Under the pieces are notes generated by a model. That model was not told the DNA's origin. It saw only the letters and a program-made list of their open reading frames with translations, and searched no databases. Below, one piece after another: positions 18,579 through 27,621 of a DNA stretch of 64,000 nucleotides. Source of the stretch: JAJOKK01 sp965370555 (GTDB taxonomy: Bacteria > Bipolaricaulota > Bipolaricaulia > UBA7950 > UBA9294); the NCBI GenBank assembly GCA_965370555.1, contig CBDUVB010000002.1:1-64000 (forward strand), read 5' to 3'. Made by a program: the position numbers and the translations under genes. Positions within the stretch are counted from its first letter, which is position 1. Each line of letters begins with the position of its first letter.

Positions 18579-19688
18579 ATGAAGATTGCTTTAGAATCTC
18601 TAAATAAGCACTTCGGGAAGGTGAGGGCGGTTGACAATCTTGATTTGGAGATCGGGGACGGAGAGTTTGTCGCCCTCCTAGGCCCTTCAGGGTGTGGAAA
18701 GACCACCACCTTACTCATGTTGGCGGGGATCTACAAACCCACCTCTGGGCATATCCGTTTTGACGACCGCGTGGTGAACCATCTTATTCCTAAGGAACGC
18801 AATATCGGCATGGTCTTTCAGAGCTACGCTCTGTATCCCCATATGACTACGTTTGACAATATTGCTTATCCGCTGAAGTTGAAGAAGGTCCGCAGAAGGG
18901 GAATGAAGGAGAGGGTTCACGGGGCGGCTGACATGATGGGGATTGGGGAACTTCTGGATCGCAAACCCGCCCAACTCTCTGGGGGCCAACAGCAGCGAGT
19001 CGCTTTGGCAAGAGCCTTGGTCAAAGAACCGGCCATCCTGCTCTTCGATGAGCCCCTCTCTAACCTCGATGCCAAGCTACGCTTGCGGATGCGGGGCACG
19101 ATTAAGCGATTACAGGAGAGCCTAGGCGTGACCTCCGTGTACGTGACCCACGATCAGGTCGAGGCGATGACCATGGCCAGCCGGATTGCGGTGATGAACT
19201 ATGGGGTGCTGCAAACTTATGGCAAGCCCAATCAGCTCTATGACCATCCGGATACCTTGTTTGTGGCTGGGTTCATCGGCGCCCCCCCGATGAACTTCCT
19301 CGAGATGACCTTTGAGGAACGGGACAACGGCTTTTATCTCAAGAGTCAGGCTCTGGAAATCCGCATTTCGGCTGAACGAGGTGCCCTGGCTAAACAGAAT
19401 AACGTTCCACAACGAGTGATCATGGGTATTCGCCCTGAAAATGTGAGCATCGTGGCGGAACAGGATGGGGATTTCAAAGCCGAGGTTTACCTGATCGAGC
19501 CCTTGGGGCGTGAGGACTTGGTTACCTTCAGGTTTGACGACGAGGAGATTCGTGCACTGGTCCCGGCTCCCTTCGACGGACGGATCGGCGAGACGATCTG
19601 CCTTAAGTTGGACAAAGAGAAGGCGCACCTGTTCAACCCGGAGACAGAGGTCTCTGTCCTAAGAACCGGTAATGATGGGAGTTCATAG
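18579..19688 (+). CDS. ABC sugar importer ATPase, MalK/UgpC-like
   Basis: A 369-residue ATPase: Walker A LGPSGCGKTTT near residue 36, signature LSGGQQQRVALARAL near 133, Walker B ILLFDEPLSNLDAKLRLRMR near 155, switch region YVTHDQVEAMTM, then a MalK-type TOBE/OB regulatory domain. GAGGAG lies about 12 bases before the ATG. It serves the importer encoded just upstream, and MalK-type ATPases can also be shared among sugar importers. Confidence 0.92.
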   Translation: MKIALESLNKHFGKVRAVDNLDLEIGDGEFVALLGPSGCGKTTTLLMLAGIYKPTSGHIRFDDRVVNHLIPKERNIGMVFQSYALYPHMTTFDNIAYPLKLKKVRRRGMKERVHGAADMMGIGELLDRKPAQLSGGQQQRVALARALVKEPAILLFDEPLSNLDAKLRLRMRGTIKRLQESLGVTSVYVTHDQVEAMTMASRIAVMNYGVLQTYGKPNQLYDHPDTLFVAGFIGAPPMNFLEMTFEERDNGFYLKSQALEIRISAERGALAKQNNVPQRVIMGIRPENVSIVAEQDGDFKAEVYLIEPLGREDLVTFRFDDEEIRALVPAPFDGRIGETICLKLDKEKAHLFNPETEVSVLRTGNDGSS

Positions 19689-19753
19689 CGCAAGATGGTG
19701 TCAAGGTGTGTTTCGCGATGGAAATGGGACACTCGTCCGTAGAACAGAATTCC

Positions 19754-19783
19754 TTGTTTCACGCGCCCGAAAAGTGGTATAGT
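19754..19783 (+). promoter_or_regulatory. Internal promoter before isomerase gene
   Basis: TTGTTT (19754-19759), 18-base spacer, TATAGT (19778-19783), then AAAGGAGAGG before the ATG at 19825. No LacI-type operator is visible here, so this gene may also be expressed independently of the regulator. Confidence 0.45.
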
Positions 19784-19824
19784 TCGGGCCATAAAAATCC
19801 AGTCTGTCTAAAGGAGAGGACAGC

Positions 19825-20739
19825 ATGCGAAACAAAATCGGGCTTAACATCCACTCGGGGAGAATCAACGGTGATCTCGAACTGTTGAAACGAGATGTCC
19901 GTGCCATTGCGGAGGCGGGCTTCGATGTGGCGGAGATACCGGTGCACGGCGTCGATGCGGTGGTGAACGGGCATCTGCGTGTGGGAAGAGCAAAACAGGT
20001 AAAAGAAATCCTGGATGGATTCGATTTAGATTACACCGTACACGCACCGGACAGGCTCAATCTGAGGGATTTCCAGTACCCCGATGTTCAACGGAAGGTC
20101 TTCGCGGCCTGCATTCAGTTCACCGCCGCGATTGGGGCCAAGACGCTCGTCTATCATCAAGGAAGACTGAAGAGCAACGGCAGCGATGTTAGTGAGGAAG
20201 AGGCACGCGAGATAGAAATGGACGAGCTGTCCGACCTTAGCAAACTGGCGCAGAGGGAAGGGGTGACGGTCTGCGTCGAGAATATTCACTCGAGCATTAC
20301 ACACCTGGTAAAGTTATTGGAGAGCGTTGGGGAAGAGAGCGTTAAGATGTGTTACGATTTTGCTCATTCCTATATAAATTCTAAGAAACTCGGGTATGAT
20401 TTTTTAAGATCGATTAAGGCCGCTAAACCGTACATCCGACACGCTCATGTAAACGATAATTTTGGGAAAGGAAAACCTGAATCGGCGCCACCTTATATTG
20501 AGGCGATGCCGATGGGGATAGGGGACCTGCACCTCCCCATCGGATGGGGGAACATCCCGTACGAAGATGTCTTCAGAATCATGGCGGGGTATGACGGTAT
20601 CTATATTCTTGAGCTGCAAGAGAGGTTCTTCGAGAACGGCTACAGCATGCTCAATGAGGCACTTCAAGACCTAAGAGATATGCTGGAACGGGTGGAGGAG
20701 GCAGAGAAGGGAGAATCGGCAGGCCAAGCAGACGATTGA
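19825..20739 (+). CDS. Sugar phosphate isomerase/epimerase-like TIM barrel
   Basis: A 304-residue protein of the xylose-isomerase-like / AP-endonuclease-2 superfamily. Metal-binding residues of this fold are visible: VYHQGRL, CVENIHSS (Glu), CYDFAHSY (Asp/His), HAHVNDNFG, and LELQERF (Glu) at the last strand. Typical activities are epimerisation or isomerisation of keto-sugars and inosoles. It follows the importer ATPase by 136 bases with its own promoter. The exact reaction is unknown; a step on an inositol isomer or an inositol-derived keto acid is plausible from context. Confidence 0.8.
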   Translation: MRNKIGLNIHSGRINGDLELLKRDVRAIAEAGFDVAEIPVHGVDAVVNGHLRVGRAKQVKEILDGFDLDYTVHAPDRLNLRDFQYPDVQRKVFAACIQFTAAIGAKTLVYHQGRLKSNGSDVSEEEAREIEMDELSDLSKLAQREGVTVCVENIHSSITHLVKLLESVGEESVKMCYDFAHSYINSKKLGYDFLRSIKAAKPYIRHAHVNDNFGKGKPESAPPYIEAMPMGIGDLHLPIGWGNIPYEDVFRIMAGYDGIYILELQERFFENGYSMLNEALQDLRDMLERVEEAEKGESAGQADD

Positions 20740-20913
20740 GAAGAGCCCAGTTCCGTTTGCATGCCGACGGTCGTTCTCCTGTTTTCTGATGGTTTTGTGA
20801 TGTTGAGCTAGAGCCCGATCATGCTTGTTTTAGCAGATGTCACCGGTCTGACGGCGGGGGGGACCGCCTAGCCAATACACTGCAGGAACGAGAAAAGAGG
20901 AAAAGGACGAGGA

Positions 20914-21915
20914 ATGGTCACCATAAAGGACATCGCGCGCGAGGTGGGTGTGTCCCCGTCGACCGTATCCCGCGCACTGAGCGGCAGCCCCCTGATCAGC
21001 GATGAGACGGGAGAAAGAGTGCGTATTGCGGCGCAACGCCTGGGTTATGAGAGGAACGAGCTAGCGCGTGCATTAGTGAAGGGCTCTTCGGAGGCAATTG
21101 GACTGATCATCCCTGACATCACCAACACCTTTTTTGCCGATATTGCTCGCGGGGTGGGCGAGGCTGCGCATGCCTCCGGCTATGGGGTAATCCTGTGCAA
21201 TACAACCGGGTTGATAGAGCGCGAGGCGAGCTACATTCGCCTCTTGCGTCGCAAGCAGGTAGATGGACTTGTCCTCGCTACAGCTACACTCAATGATCCA
21301 TCTACAAAGAGCCTTTCGCAGACGGAAACCCCATTTATTCTCGTTTCGCGCATTTGCCAAGGGGTGGATGCGTCCTACGTGATCGGCGATGATCGTGCAG
21401 GTGCACGCTTGGCAGTGGAACACCTGACTGAACTTGGGCATCGACGGATTGGGTTTATCGGAGGACCGGCGGACGTTCAGTCGAGCCGCGATCGGAGGGC
21501 AACCTATCGGAAGGTCCTCCGCCAGCATGGACTCTCTGCGGATGATGCCTGGGTCTGCTATGCGGATTTCACCCAGGCTGCCGGTCGCGAGGCCGGCCGA
21601 CGGATTCTTTCTCTTGAGAACCGCCCGACGGCGATCTTTGCCGCCAACGATGTGACTGCTCTGGGCGTACTGGAGGCAGCTGACGAGCTCGGCCTCTCTG
21701 TTCCGGAAGATCTCTCTCTTGTCGGATATGATGACATCTCCTACGCCTCTCTTCCTCGCATTCAGCTAACCACTGTTGCGCAGCCTACATTCGAGATGGG
21801 GAAAATCGCTACCGAGTGGCTCCTCTCTGTGCTCAACCAGGAGGATACTCTCCCACTGTATTGCGTCCTCGAACCGCATCTTGTCGTTCGCAGCACTACC
21901 ACACGTCCCGGCTAG
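20914..21915 (+). CDS. LacI-family transcriptional regulator of the inositol region
   Basis: 333 residues. The N-terminal helix-turn-helix (TIKDIAREVGVSPSTVSRAL) is followed by the hinge (RNELARALVKGSS) and a periplasmic-binding-like effector domain with SAxIxxDVTALG-type and GYDDISYASLPRIQLTTVAQP motifs. It sits in the middle of the inositol region, and four promoters there carry LacI-type operators (9185, 14970, 21949, 26427). I infer that it represses these units and is released by inositol or a pathway intermediate. A lone half-site CGTTTGCA at 20754-20761 could allow weak autoregulation. Confidence 0.92.
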   Translation: MVTIKDIAREVGVSPSTVSRALSGSPLISDETGERVRIAAQRLGYERNELARALVKGSSEAIGLIIPDITNTFFADIARGVGEAAHASGYGVILCNTTGLIEREASYIRLLRRKQVDGLVLATATLNDPSTKSLSQTETPFILVSRICQGVDASYVIGDDRAGARLAVEHLTELGHRRIGFIGGPADVQSSRDRRATYRKVLRQHGLSADDAWVCYADFTQAAGREAGRRILSLENRPTAIFAANDVTALGVLEAADELGLSVPEDLSLVGYDDISYASLPRIQLTTVAQPTFEMGKIATEWLLSVLNQEDTLPLYCVLEPHLVVRSTTTRPG

Positions 21916-21920
21916 GATGA

Positions 21921-21962
21921 TTGACCTCAGCTTTGTTCCAGTCTATAATGCAAACGTTAGCA
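21921..21962 (+). promoter_or_regulatory. Promoter with LacI-type operator, kinase/iolG operon
   Basis: TTGACC (21921-21926), 17-base spacer, TATAAT (21944-21949), and operator TGCAAACGTTAGCA (21949-21962) overlapping the end of the -10 and the start site. Bound repressor would block polymerase directly. It starts only six bases after the regulator's stop codon. Confidence 0.8.
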
Positions 21963-22003
21963 AAGAGGCTGACGCATGGTCGAGACCCAACCTAGGAGGA
22001 CAG

Positions 22004-22879
22004 ATGAAGAAGCAAGTGGATGTCTTGTGCATCGGGCATATTGACAAGGGCAGGATCGTCGTAGAAGGTAAGCGCACGGATGCCACCGGCGGGGCGATCC
22101 ACTACGGCGGCATGGTTTTGCGCAAGCTGGACCTGAAGATTGCCGTGCTGATGCGCGTGGCCAAACAGGACATAGGACTGTTGGACGAACTGGAGGCTGC
22201 CGGTGCCGAAATCTATCCCGTCATAACCGAAGAGACCACCGCGGTAGAGAATGTCATCCCCGACCGCAATTCCGATCAACGAACCTGCTATTTGCTTGGA
22301 TTTGCTGGTACGTTCAGGGTGGAAGACATCCCGGCGGTGGATGCACGCGTCTACTACGTGGGGACGATCGTCCCGGGTGAGATTGATCTTGCATTCCTCA
22401 ACGAGATTGCCTCGCATGGCCCGCTGGCAGTAGAGGCCCAGGGTTTCCTGCGCAAAGATGTGAACGGGGAGCTTGTCAGCGATCGTTGGGAACAGGCACG
22501 AGAGATACTTCCTCTCATACACTATCTCAAGATGGATAACCGCGAGGCGGCCACAGTGACTGGAGAAACGGATCGCTACAAGGCAGCGAAAATCCTCCGC
22601 GATTGGGGGGCCAAGGAAGTTGTTCTTACCTATCAACAAGGAGTAATGGTGCAAATTGGCGACGAAGTAGTGGAAGCACCATTCCGCCCACGGTCACTTG
22701 CCGGACGTACCGGGCGAGGAGATAGTTGCTTCTCTTCTTACTTCGGGCGTCGTCTACTGGGAGACTCTCCCGCGCAAGCGGTGCAATTTGCCGCCGCCCT
22801 TACCACCCTGAAACTTGAAGAACCGGGACCATTCCGCGGGGATCTTTCTGACGTTGTCGAAATGATGAGTAAGCTGTAG
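22004..22879 (+). CDS. PfkB-family kinase, myo-inositol kinase-like (TM0415 type)
   Basis: 291 residues from the ATG at 22004, which follows AGGAGG; the open frame extends upstream into the regulator gene and should be ignored. Same architecture as the 13998 kinase: TGGAIHYGGMVLRKL, VEAQGFLRK, YLKMDNREAATVTG, and the catalytic GRTGRGDSCFSSYF. It resembles TM0415 of Thermotoga, reported to phosphorylate myo-inositol with pyrophosphate. Here it is followed by a Cof-type phosphatase and precedes iolG. Why a pathway that oxidises free inositol carries two such kinases is unclear; inositol storage, phosphate-polyol salvage or osmolyte synthesis are options. Confidence 0.84.
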   Translation: MKKQVDVLCIGHIDKGRIVVEGKRTDATGGAIHYGGMVLRKLDLKIAVLMRVAKQDIGLLDELEAAGAEIYPVITEETTAVENVIPDRNSDQRTCYLLGFAGTFRVEDIPAVDARVYYVGTIVPGEIDLAFLNEIASHGPLAVEAQGFLRKDVNGELVSDRWEQAREILPLIHYLKMDNREAATVTGETDRYKAAKILRDWGAKEVVLTYQQGVMVQIGDEVVEAPFRPRSLAGRTGRGDSCFSSYFGRRLLGDSPAQAVQFAAALTTLKLEEPGPFRGDLSDVVEMMSKL

Positions 22880-22907
22880 CAGGCATAATTGTGCTCGACA
22901 AGGAAGA

Positions 22908-23705
22908 ATGAATACTGACTACGCGCTGTTTGCTTTAGATATTGATGGAACCTTGCTAGAACGGAATGGGGTGCTTACGTCCTCGACACGCGGGTTTCTG
23001 GCGGAGCTTTCGCGTCATAGCCGAGTGACGCTTGCCACGGGACGATCCATTAGCTCTGCCTTGCCGTGGATCGATGAGCTAGCGATAACGACACCGGCCA
23101 TTATCTACCATGGTGCTGTGGTATATGATCCGGTGGGAAAGAGGGCACTGCATGAAGCGTACATTTCCGGGGAGCTGGCCCGCAAGGTGTTCACTGTAGC
23201 GCACAGCTTTCCAGTTCATCCTCAGATCTATCGTTCCCTTGAAGACCCAGTCGTTTACGTGTCGGAAATGACTGCATCTATTCGTACATTTCTCAAGAAG
23301 GAGGGGCTATTGGGGAAGATTATCGATGACGAAACAGAACTCCTCGCGGCAGGAGTGATCAAACTCCTGTTCATCGGTGACCCAGAAGAGCTCCCCGATT
23401 TTGAGAAAGAGCTGCGGACGGTAGCACCCGAGCTCACCATCATGCGCTCGGAGAGCAAGTACGTGGAGGTCCTTCCTCCCGAAGCATCGAAGGGGGCCGC
23501 ACTCGCGTGGCTCTGTCAGTACCTCGACATCCCCCTTGAGCGCACGGTGGCTGTGGGAGACCAAATGATCGATCTGTCAATGATCGAGCGGGCTGGGCTG
23601 GGGGTGGCGATGGCGCATAGCGGGTCCGAACTGCAGGTGCGTGCCGATGCGGTCATCTCTCAAATAAGCGAACTTGAGGCACTACTCAATGGGAGAACAG
23701 AATGA
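22908..23705 (+). CDS. Cof-type HAD phosphatase
   Basis: A 265-residue HAD-superfamily hydrolase with a C2 (Cof) cap. Motif I ALDIDGTLLERNG, motif II TLATGRSI, a cap from about 85 to 185, lysine in EASKGAALAWLC, and motif IV VGDQMIDLSMI. It is the intact paralogue of the TAG-split gene at 13180. The start overlaps nothing, but its stop overlaps the next gene by four bases. It probably dephosphorylates a sugar or inositol phosphate. Together with the kinase before it, it could set the balance between free and phosphorylated inositol. Confidence 0.87.
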   Translation: MNTDYALFALDIDGTLLERNGVLTSSTRGFLAELSRHSRVTLATGRSISSALPWIDELAITTPAIIYHGAVVYDPVGKRALHEAYISGELARKVFTVAHSFPVHPQIYRSLEDPVVYVSEMTASIRTFLKKEGLLGKIIDDETELLAAGVIKLLFIGDPEELPDFEKELRTVAPELTIMRSESKYVEVLPPEASKGAALAWLCQYLDIPLERTVAVGDQMIDLSMIERAGLGVAMAHSGSELQVRADAVISQISELEALLNGRTE

Positions 23706-24520
23706 GTCATGAACGCCTTCCGCTTGGGTTGAACGGGGCAACGATAGTACGGGCAAACCTGGAATCGGGCCTGATTGCTGCAAGAGGCGCTGGATTCTTG
23801 TACTATGAACCACGCATTCCCGCTCTCAGTAATTGTGAGGATCTGGGCTGTAGGGAGCGTTCGCTAATTGCTCTTCAGCAGACAGGTCTTTCTTGGCTTC
23901 CGCTGAATGCCCTTGAGGGTGTGTTTGAAATCGCTCCCGAGCGTCTGTTCGCGCGGGCAGAGGATATCTTCTCTCTCGCCGAGCGGTTCAACGTGAGGCA
24001 AGTGATCGTTGTTCCCGGGAAGGGACGGCTATCTCTTCCCGATGCAGGGGAGCTTCTGATGGAGCTTGCCAAGCGAGGACGTGAGCATGGTGTCAACCTA
24101 TTGTATGAGTTTATCGGGTTTCCCGCGCACGCGTTTCCCTCTTTGGAGGAAGCACACACTGTCGCTGCTGCGGCCGGACTCCCGCTCGTTCTTGACACCT
24201 TCCACCTTGCGGTGAGCCGCACCGATCCGGAGTCCGTTGCCGCGCTTCCCGCAGACGCAATTGGCCTTGTGCACCTGTCAGACGCATTGACCGACGGGAA
24301 GACAATGGGAGAAATCGCTGATTATGATCGAGTCCTTCCGGGAGAAGGAGGGCTACCACTTGCAGACTACTTGAAGGCGATCTTGAACACAGGATACGCT
24401 GGGCCGCTTTCAGTGGAGGTCTTTCATCCAAAGTACGAACTGGGCAAGCCGGCGATGGTTGCCCAGGAGGCGTTCCGACAGGCAAGTCAATTGCTGTCAA
24501 TAGCAATCAAGGAGGTCTAG
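23702..24520 (+). CDS. Sugar phosphate isomerase/epimerase-like TIM barrel
   Basis: A 272-residue xylose-isomerase-like barrel. Metal-ligand strands are visible as LLYEFIGFP (Glu), LVLDTFHLAVS (Asp, His), GLVHLSDAL, and LSVEVFHPKYE (Glu). The ATG overlaps the HAD stop and its own stop touches iolG, so it belongs to the same operon. Likely substrates are inososes or keto-acids of the inositol pathway; IolE/IolI-like activities belong to the same fold. I cannot name the reaction. Confidence 0.8.
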   Translation: MSHERLPLGLNGATIVRANLESGLIAARGAGFLYYEPRIPALSNCEDLGCRERSLIALQQTGLSWLPLNALEGVFEIAPERLFARAEDIFSLAERFNVRQVIVVPGKGRLSLPDAGELLMELAKRGREHGVNLLYEFIGFPAHAFPSLEEAHTVAAAAGLPLVLDTFHLAVSRTDPESVAALPADAIGLVHLSDALTDGKTMGEIADYDRVLPGEGGLPLADYLKAILNTGYAGPLSVEVFHPKYELGKPAMVAQEAFRQASQLLSIAIKEV

Positions 24521-25549
24521 GTGGGAAGCATTAAGATCGGATTGATTGGCGCTGGACGTATTGGACGGCTGCACGCGGCGAATTTGAGCTATCGTGTTGG
24601 CGGGGCAGAGATTGTCGTGGTTGCCGATGTGTTCCCCGAGGCAGCGAAACGATGTGCAGAAGAGCTGTCGATCCCAAGCGCTGTTGATGATCCCCGCCGT
24701 ATCTTGGACGATCCGCAGATTGGCGCGGTATTCATCTGCGCGAGTACTGATACACACGCCTCTCTGATCGAACAGGCAGCGGAGGCTGGTAAACACATAT
24801 TCTGTGAAAAGCCGATCGCGCTTGATATTCCCACGATCGATCGCGCACTGGAGGCAGTCAAACGGGAAGGAGTCTTATTGCAGATCGGGTTTAATCGTCG
24901 CTTCGACCCCAACTTTCAGCGTGTCCATGATCTCGTGAAGGAAGGCAAGATTGGGCAGCCGCACGTCCTGAAAATAACTAGTCGCGATCCCGAGCCTCCT
25001 CCCCCGGAATACGTCAAGGTCTCAGGCGGAATCTTTCTCGACATGATGATCCACGATTTCGACATGGCGCGTTACCTGATGCAGGACGAGGTGGAGGAAG
25101 TCTATGCAGTGGGCGCGGTCCTGGTCGATCCGCGGATCGGCGAGCTTGGAGATGTTGACACCGCAGCGGTGACCCTGCGCTTTAGGAGTGGTGCAATCGG
25201 AATGATCGACAACTCCCGCCGCGCTGTATACGGCTACGATCAGCGAGCGGAGGTCTTCGGGGAGAAGGGGATGATTGTCGTCTCCAATCCCAAGCCCGAG
25301 ACCGCAGTGCTGAGCAGTTCAGACGGCGACCGTTCATCTCCGCTCTACCACTTTTTCACCGATCGCTATACGGAGGCCTACGTAGCGGAGATAGAGTCGT
25401 TCATTGATGCGATCGAGAAGGGCGAGACTCCTCGGGTTACTGGACGCGACGGGAAGATTCCCGTGGTCATGGGCTACGCCGCCAAGCGTTCTTATGAGGA
25501 AAAGCGGCCCGTACGGCTGGAGGAGATCGATCCAAGCCTCAACCTCTGA
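24521..25549 (+). CDS. iolG: Inositol 2-dehydrogenase (Gfo/Idh/MocA family)
   Basis: 342 residues. Oxidises myo-inositol to scyllo-inosose with NAD+. N-terminal Rossmann motif GLIGAGRIGRLHA, then CEKPIALD (catalytic lysine), GFNRRFDPNF, and GGIFLDMMIHDFDMARYL with the catalytic Asp/His pair, and NSRRAVYGYDQRAEVFG, which is characteristic of IolG. The GTG start directly follows the previous stop and AAGGAGG lies 5-11 bases upstream. Presence of iolM, iolN and iolO downstream makes inositol the clear substrate over other MocA substrates. Confidence 0.9.
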   Translation: MGSIKIGLIGAGRIGRLHAANLSYRVGGAEIVVVADVFPEAAKRCAEELSIPSAVDDPRRILDDPQIGAVFICASTDTHASLIEQAAEAGKHIFCEKPIALDIPTIDRALEAVKREGVLLQIGFNRRFDPNFQRVHDLVKEGKIGQPHVLKITSRDPEPPPPEYVKVSGGIFLDMMIHDFDMARYLMQDEVEEVYAVGAVLVDPRIGELGDVDTAAVTLRFRSGAIGMIDNSRRAVYGYDQRAEVFGEKGMIVVSNPKPETAVLSSSDGDRSSPLYHFFTDRYTEAYVAEIESFIDAIEKGETPRVTGRDGKIPVVMGYAAKRSYEEKRPVRLEEIDPSLNL

Positions 25550-25559
25550 AGGAGGCTAT

Positions 25560-26377
25560 GTGCGATACGGGGCATGCAGTTGGATACTTGGAGATACTCC
25601 TCTGCCACAGGTTGCGGAACTGCTTTCCGGGCTAGGATACGGTGGGATTGAGCTCTTCGGCGACTGGGAGAGGTATCCAGCACACACGACGCAGCGCATT
25701 CTATCCGAACATGGCCTATCCGTTTTCTCTCTCACTCCCACTAACGTCGATCTTGCCCACCCGGAAAGCGAGATCAGAGAGACGGCACGCAATTACTACC
25801 TGCGCCTGCTAGACTATGCAGCCGAGCTGGGATCTCCTTTGATCTCCTGTCATGGAGCAGTCGGTCGCGTACATGCGCTAACGGGACAGGCTGAAGAAGA
25901 GAGATTGCTACTGGAAGGAGTGGGAGAACTCTCTGAACGTGCGGAGGAGATGGGTCTCCAGATCGCCTTGGAGGGACTTAACCGCTACGAGTCGCACCTG
26001 TTGAATACAGAGCCGTGCAGCTGCATTCCTTTGTAGACGGGGTTGGCTCTTCGGCGGTGGGGATCCTTCTTGATACCTATCACATGAACATCGAGGAGGA
26101 AGATCTTGCAGGCGCGATTCGCACTGCGGGTGACAGACTGTTCCTGTTTCATGTCGCCGATTCCAACCGCCGTGCTGTCGGACGCGGGCACATCCCGCTC
26201 TCTGCCATTCTCCGCGGACTTGAACAGACGGACTATCCAGGTCCGATTATCGTTGAGTGCACCGCACCCGGACCCGATCCGTTTACCACAATGAAGGGAC
26301 CAGGTTGGTACGAGCAGACGGTCGATGAGGCGCAGAAGAGCATACACGAGCTCCGTCGATTGGAAGGCGCATCTTAA
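25560..26377 (+). pseudogene. Frameshifted IolO-like sugar epimerase
   Basis: From GTG 25560 (GGAGG just upstream) the frame reads as a xylose-isomerase-like epimerase through LEGLNRYESHLLNT, then breaks at about 26003-26010 and hits TAG near 26034. The correct continuation is in the -1 frame, with VGILLDTYHMNIEEEDL, LFLFHVADSNRRAVGRGH and VECTAPGPDP, ending at 26377. The joined protein would be about 272 residues and resembles the intact IolO at 28717. One missing base explains everything, so this is either a recent mutation, a sequence error or a programmed slip. Confidence 0.8.
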
Positions 26378-26393
26378 GGGGAGTAACGGCAGT

Positions 26394-26440
26394 TTGCTAT
26401 TTCCAAGCAGGCTGTTATAATCGCAATACAAACGTTTGCA
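26394..26440 (+). promoter_or_regulatory. Promoter with LacI-type operator, iolM operon
   Basis: TTGCTA (26394-26399), 16-base spacer, TATAAT (26416-26421), then operator TACAAACGTTTGCA (26427-26440), one mismatch from a perfect palindrome. AAGGAGG follows at once, so the operator also covers the 5' end of the mRNA leader. Confidence 0.8.
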
Positions 26441-26451
26441 AAGGAGGAAGA

Positions 26452-27612
26452 ATGAAGGGACTAGTGCTTTCTGCTCAGTGGGAGCCAAGACCAAGTTATC
26501 AGGTCTCAGAATTCGAGAAGAGAACAGGGAAAGCAGTAGAAGGATTCAATATTTGGCGACATCCTAAACTCGAAATGAAGGATGTTCCGCAACCGAAGCC
26601 CGGCCCGGGTGAAGTCTTGTTGAAGATTCACGCCTGCGGGATATGCGGCTCGGACATCCACTTCTACGAGCACGACTCCGACGACTACATCCTCTATCCC
26701 GGACTCACTAAGTTCCCGGCGATCATCGGGCACGAGTTCTCTGGTGAAATTGTGGAGATTGGCCCCGGACCGGAGGGGAAACAGTTCAAGGTTGGGGATC
26801 GAGTGACAGCCGAAGAGATGGTTTGGTGCGGCCACTGCCGCGCCTGCCGGGATGGATTCCCCAATCACTGCGCGAACTTAGAAGAGATCGGATTTACGAT
26901 CGACGGAGCGATGGCGGAATACATCGCCGTTCAAGCGAAGCTGTGCTGGAGCATAGATTCTATCTTTGAGCGCTATTCCGAGGAAGAAACGGCGTGGAAT
27001 GTTGCCGCGACGACCGAGCCTACCTGTGTCGCCTATAACGGCATTTTCGAACGAGCGGGAGGGTTCCGTCCCGGGGCCTACGTGGTCGTCTACGGAGCCG
27101 GTCCGATCGGACTGGGTGCGATTCAGCTCTCCAAAGCGGCCGGTGCGGCCAAGGTCATCGCGTTCGAAGTCTCGGATGTCCGCAGAAAGCTTGCCAAGGA
27201 TGTGGGTGCGGATGTGGTCTACGACCCTCGTGAGGTTACTCCTTCCGAGGTGGTGATGGATGCCACCCAAGGCGCGGGAGCCGACATGTCGGTCGAAGCG
27301 GCCGGAGCACCTAATAAAACGATCCCCGAAATGGAAAAGACCCTGGCAATCAACGGAAAGATCACACAGATAGGTCGAGCTGCATCACGAGTCCCGATGT
27401 ACCTGGAAAGCTTTCAGATCAGGCGTGGCCAGCTGTTCGGCGCACAAGGGCACTCCGGTCATGCAATCTTCCCCTCAGTCATCCGGATGATGGGATCGGG
27501 GCTGATCGACAACTCGAAGATCATCACCTCTACCTTCCCACTTGATCAGGCTCTCAACGCCCTGGAGAAGGCGACCAAACGCGAAGACGGAAAAATCATC
27601 ATCAAGCCGTAA
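26452..27612 (+). CDS. iolM: scyllo-inosose 3-dehydrogenase, zinc MDR family
   Basis: 386 residues of the zinc alcohol dehydrogenase type. Catalytic zinc ligands in HACGICGSDIHFYEHD and GHEFSGE; the structural zinc cluster Cx2Cx2Cx7C (WCGHCRACRDGFPNHC); and NAD-binding VVYGAGPIGLGAIQ. In Thermotoga the homologue IolM oxidises scyllo-inosose (2-keto-myo-inositol) to a diketo-inositol. The next two genes are the matching iolN and iolO, which supports this assignment over sorbitol or threonine dehydrogenase. AAGGAGG precedes the ATG, directly after a LacI-type operator. Confidence 0.88.
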   Translation: MKGLVLSAQWEPRPSYQVSEFEKRTGKAVEGFNIWRHPKLEMKDVPQPKPGPGEVLLKIHACGICGSDIHFYEHDSDDYILYPGLTKFPAIIGHEFSGEIVEIGPGPEGKQFKVGDRVTAEEMVWCGHCRACRDGFPNHCANLEEIGFTIDGAMAEYIAVQAKLCWSIDSIFERYSEEETAWNVAATTEPTCVAYNGIFERAGGFRPGAYVVVYGAGPIGLGAIQLSKAAGAAKVIAFEVSDVRRKLAKDVGADVVYDPREVTPSEVVMDATQGAGADMSVEAAGAPNKTIPEMEKTLAINGKITQIGRAASRVPMYLESFQIRRGQLFGAQGHSGHAIFPSVIRMMGSGLIDNSKIITSTFPLDQALNALEKATKREDGKIIIKP

Positions 27613-27621
27613 GGAGGAGAA

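Noticed and set aside
20754..20761. Half operator CGTTTGCA upstream of the LacI gene
   Set aside because: Only one half-site matches and no promoter is clearly placed with it, so I do not list it as a regulatory site.
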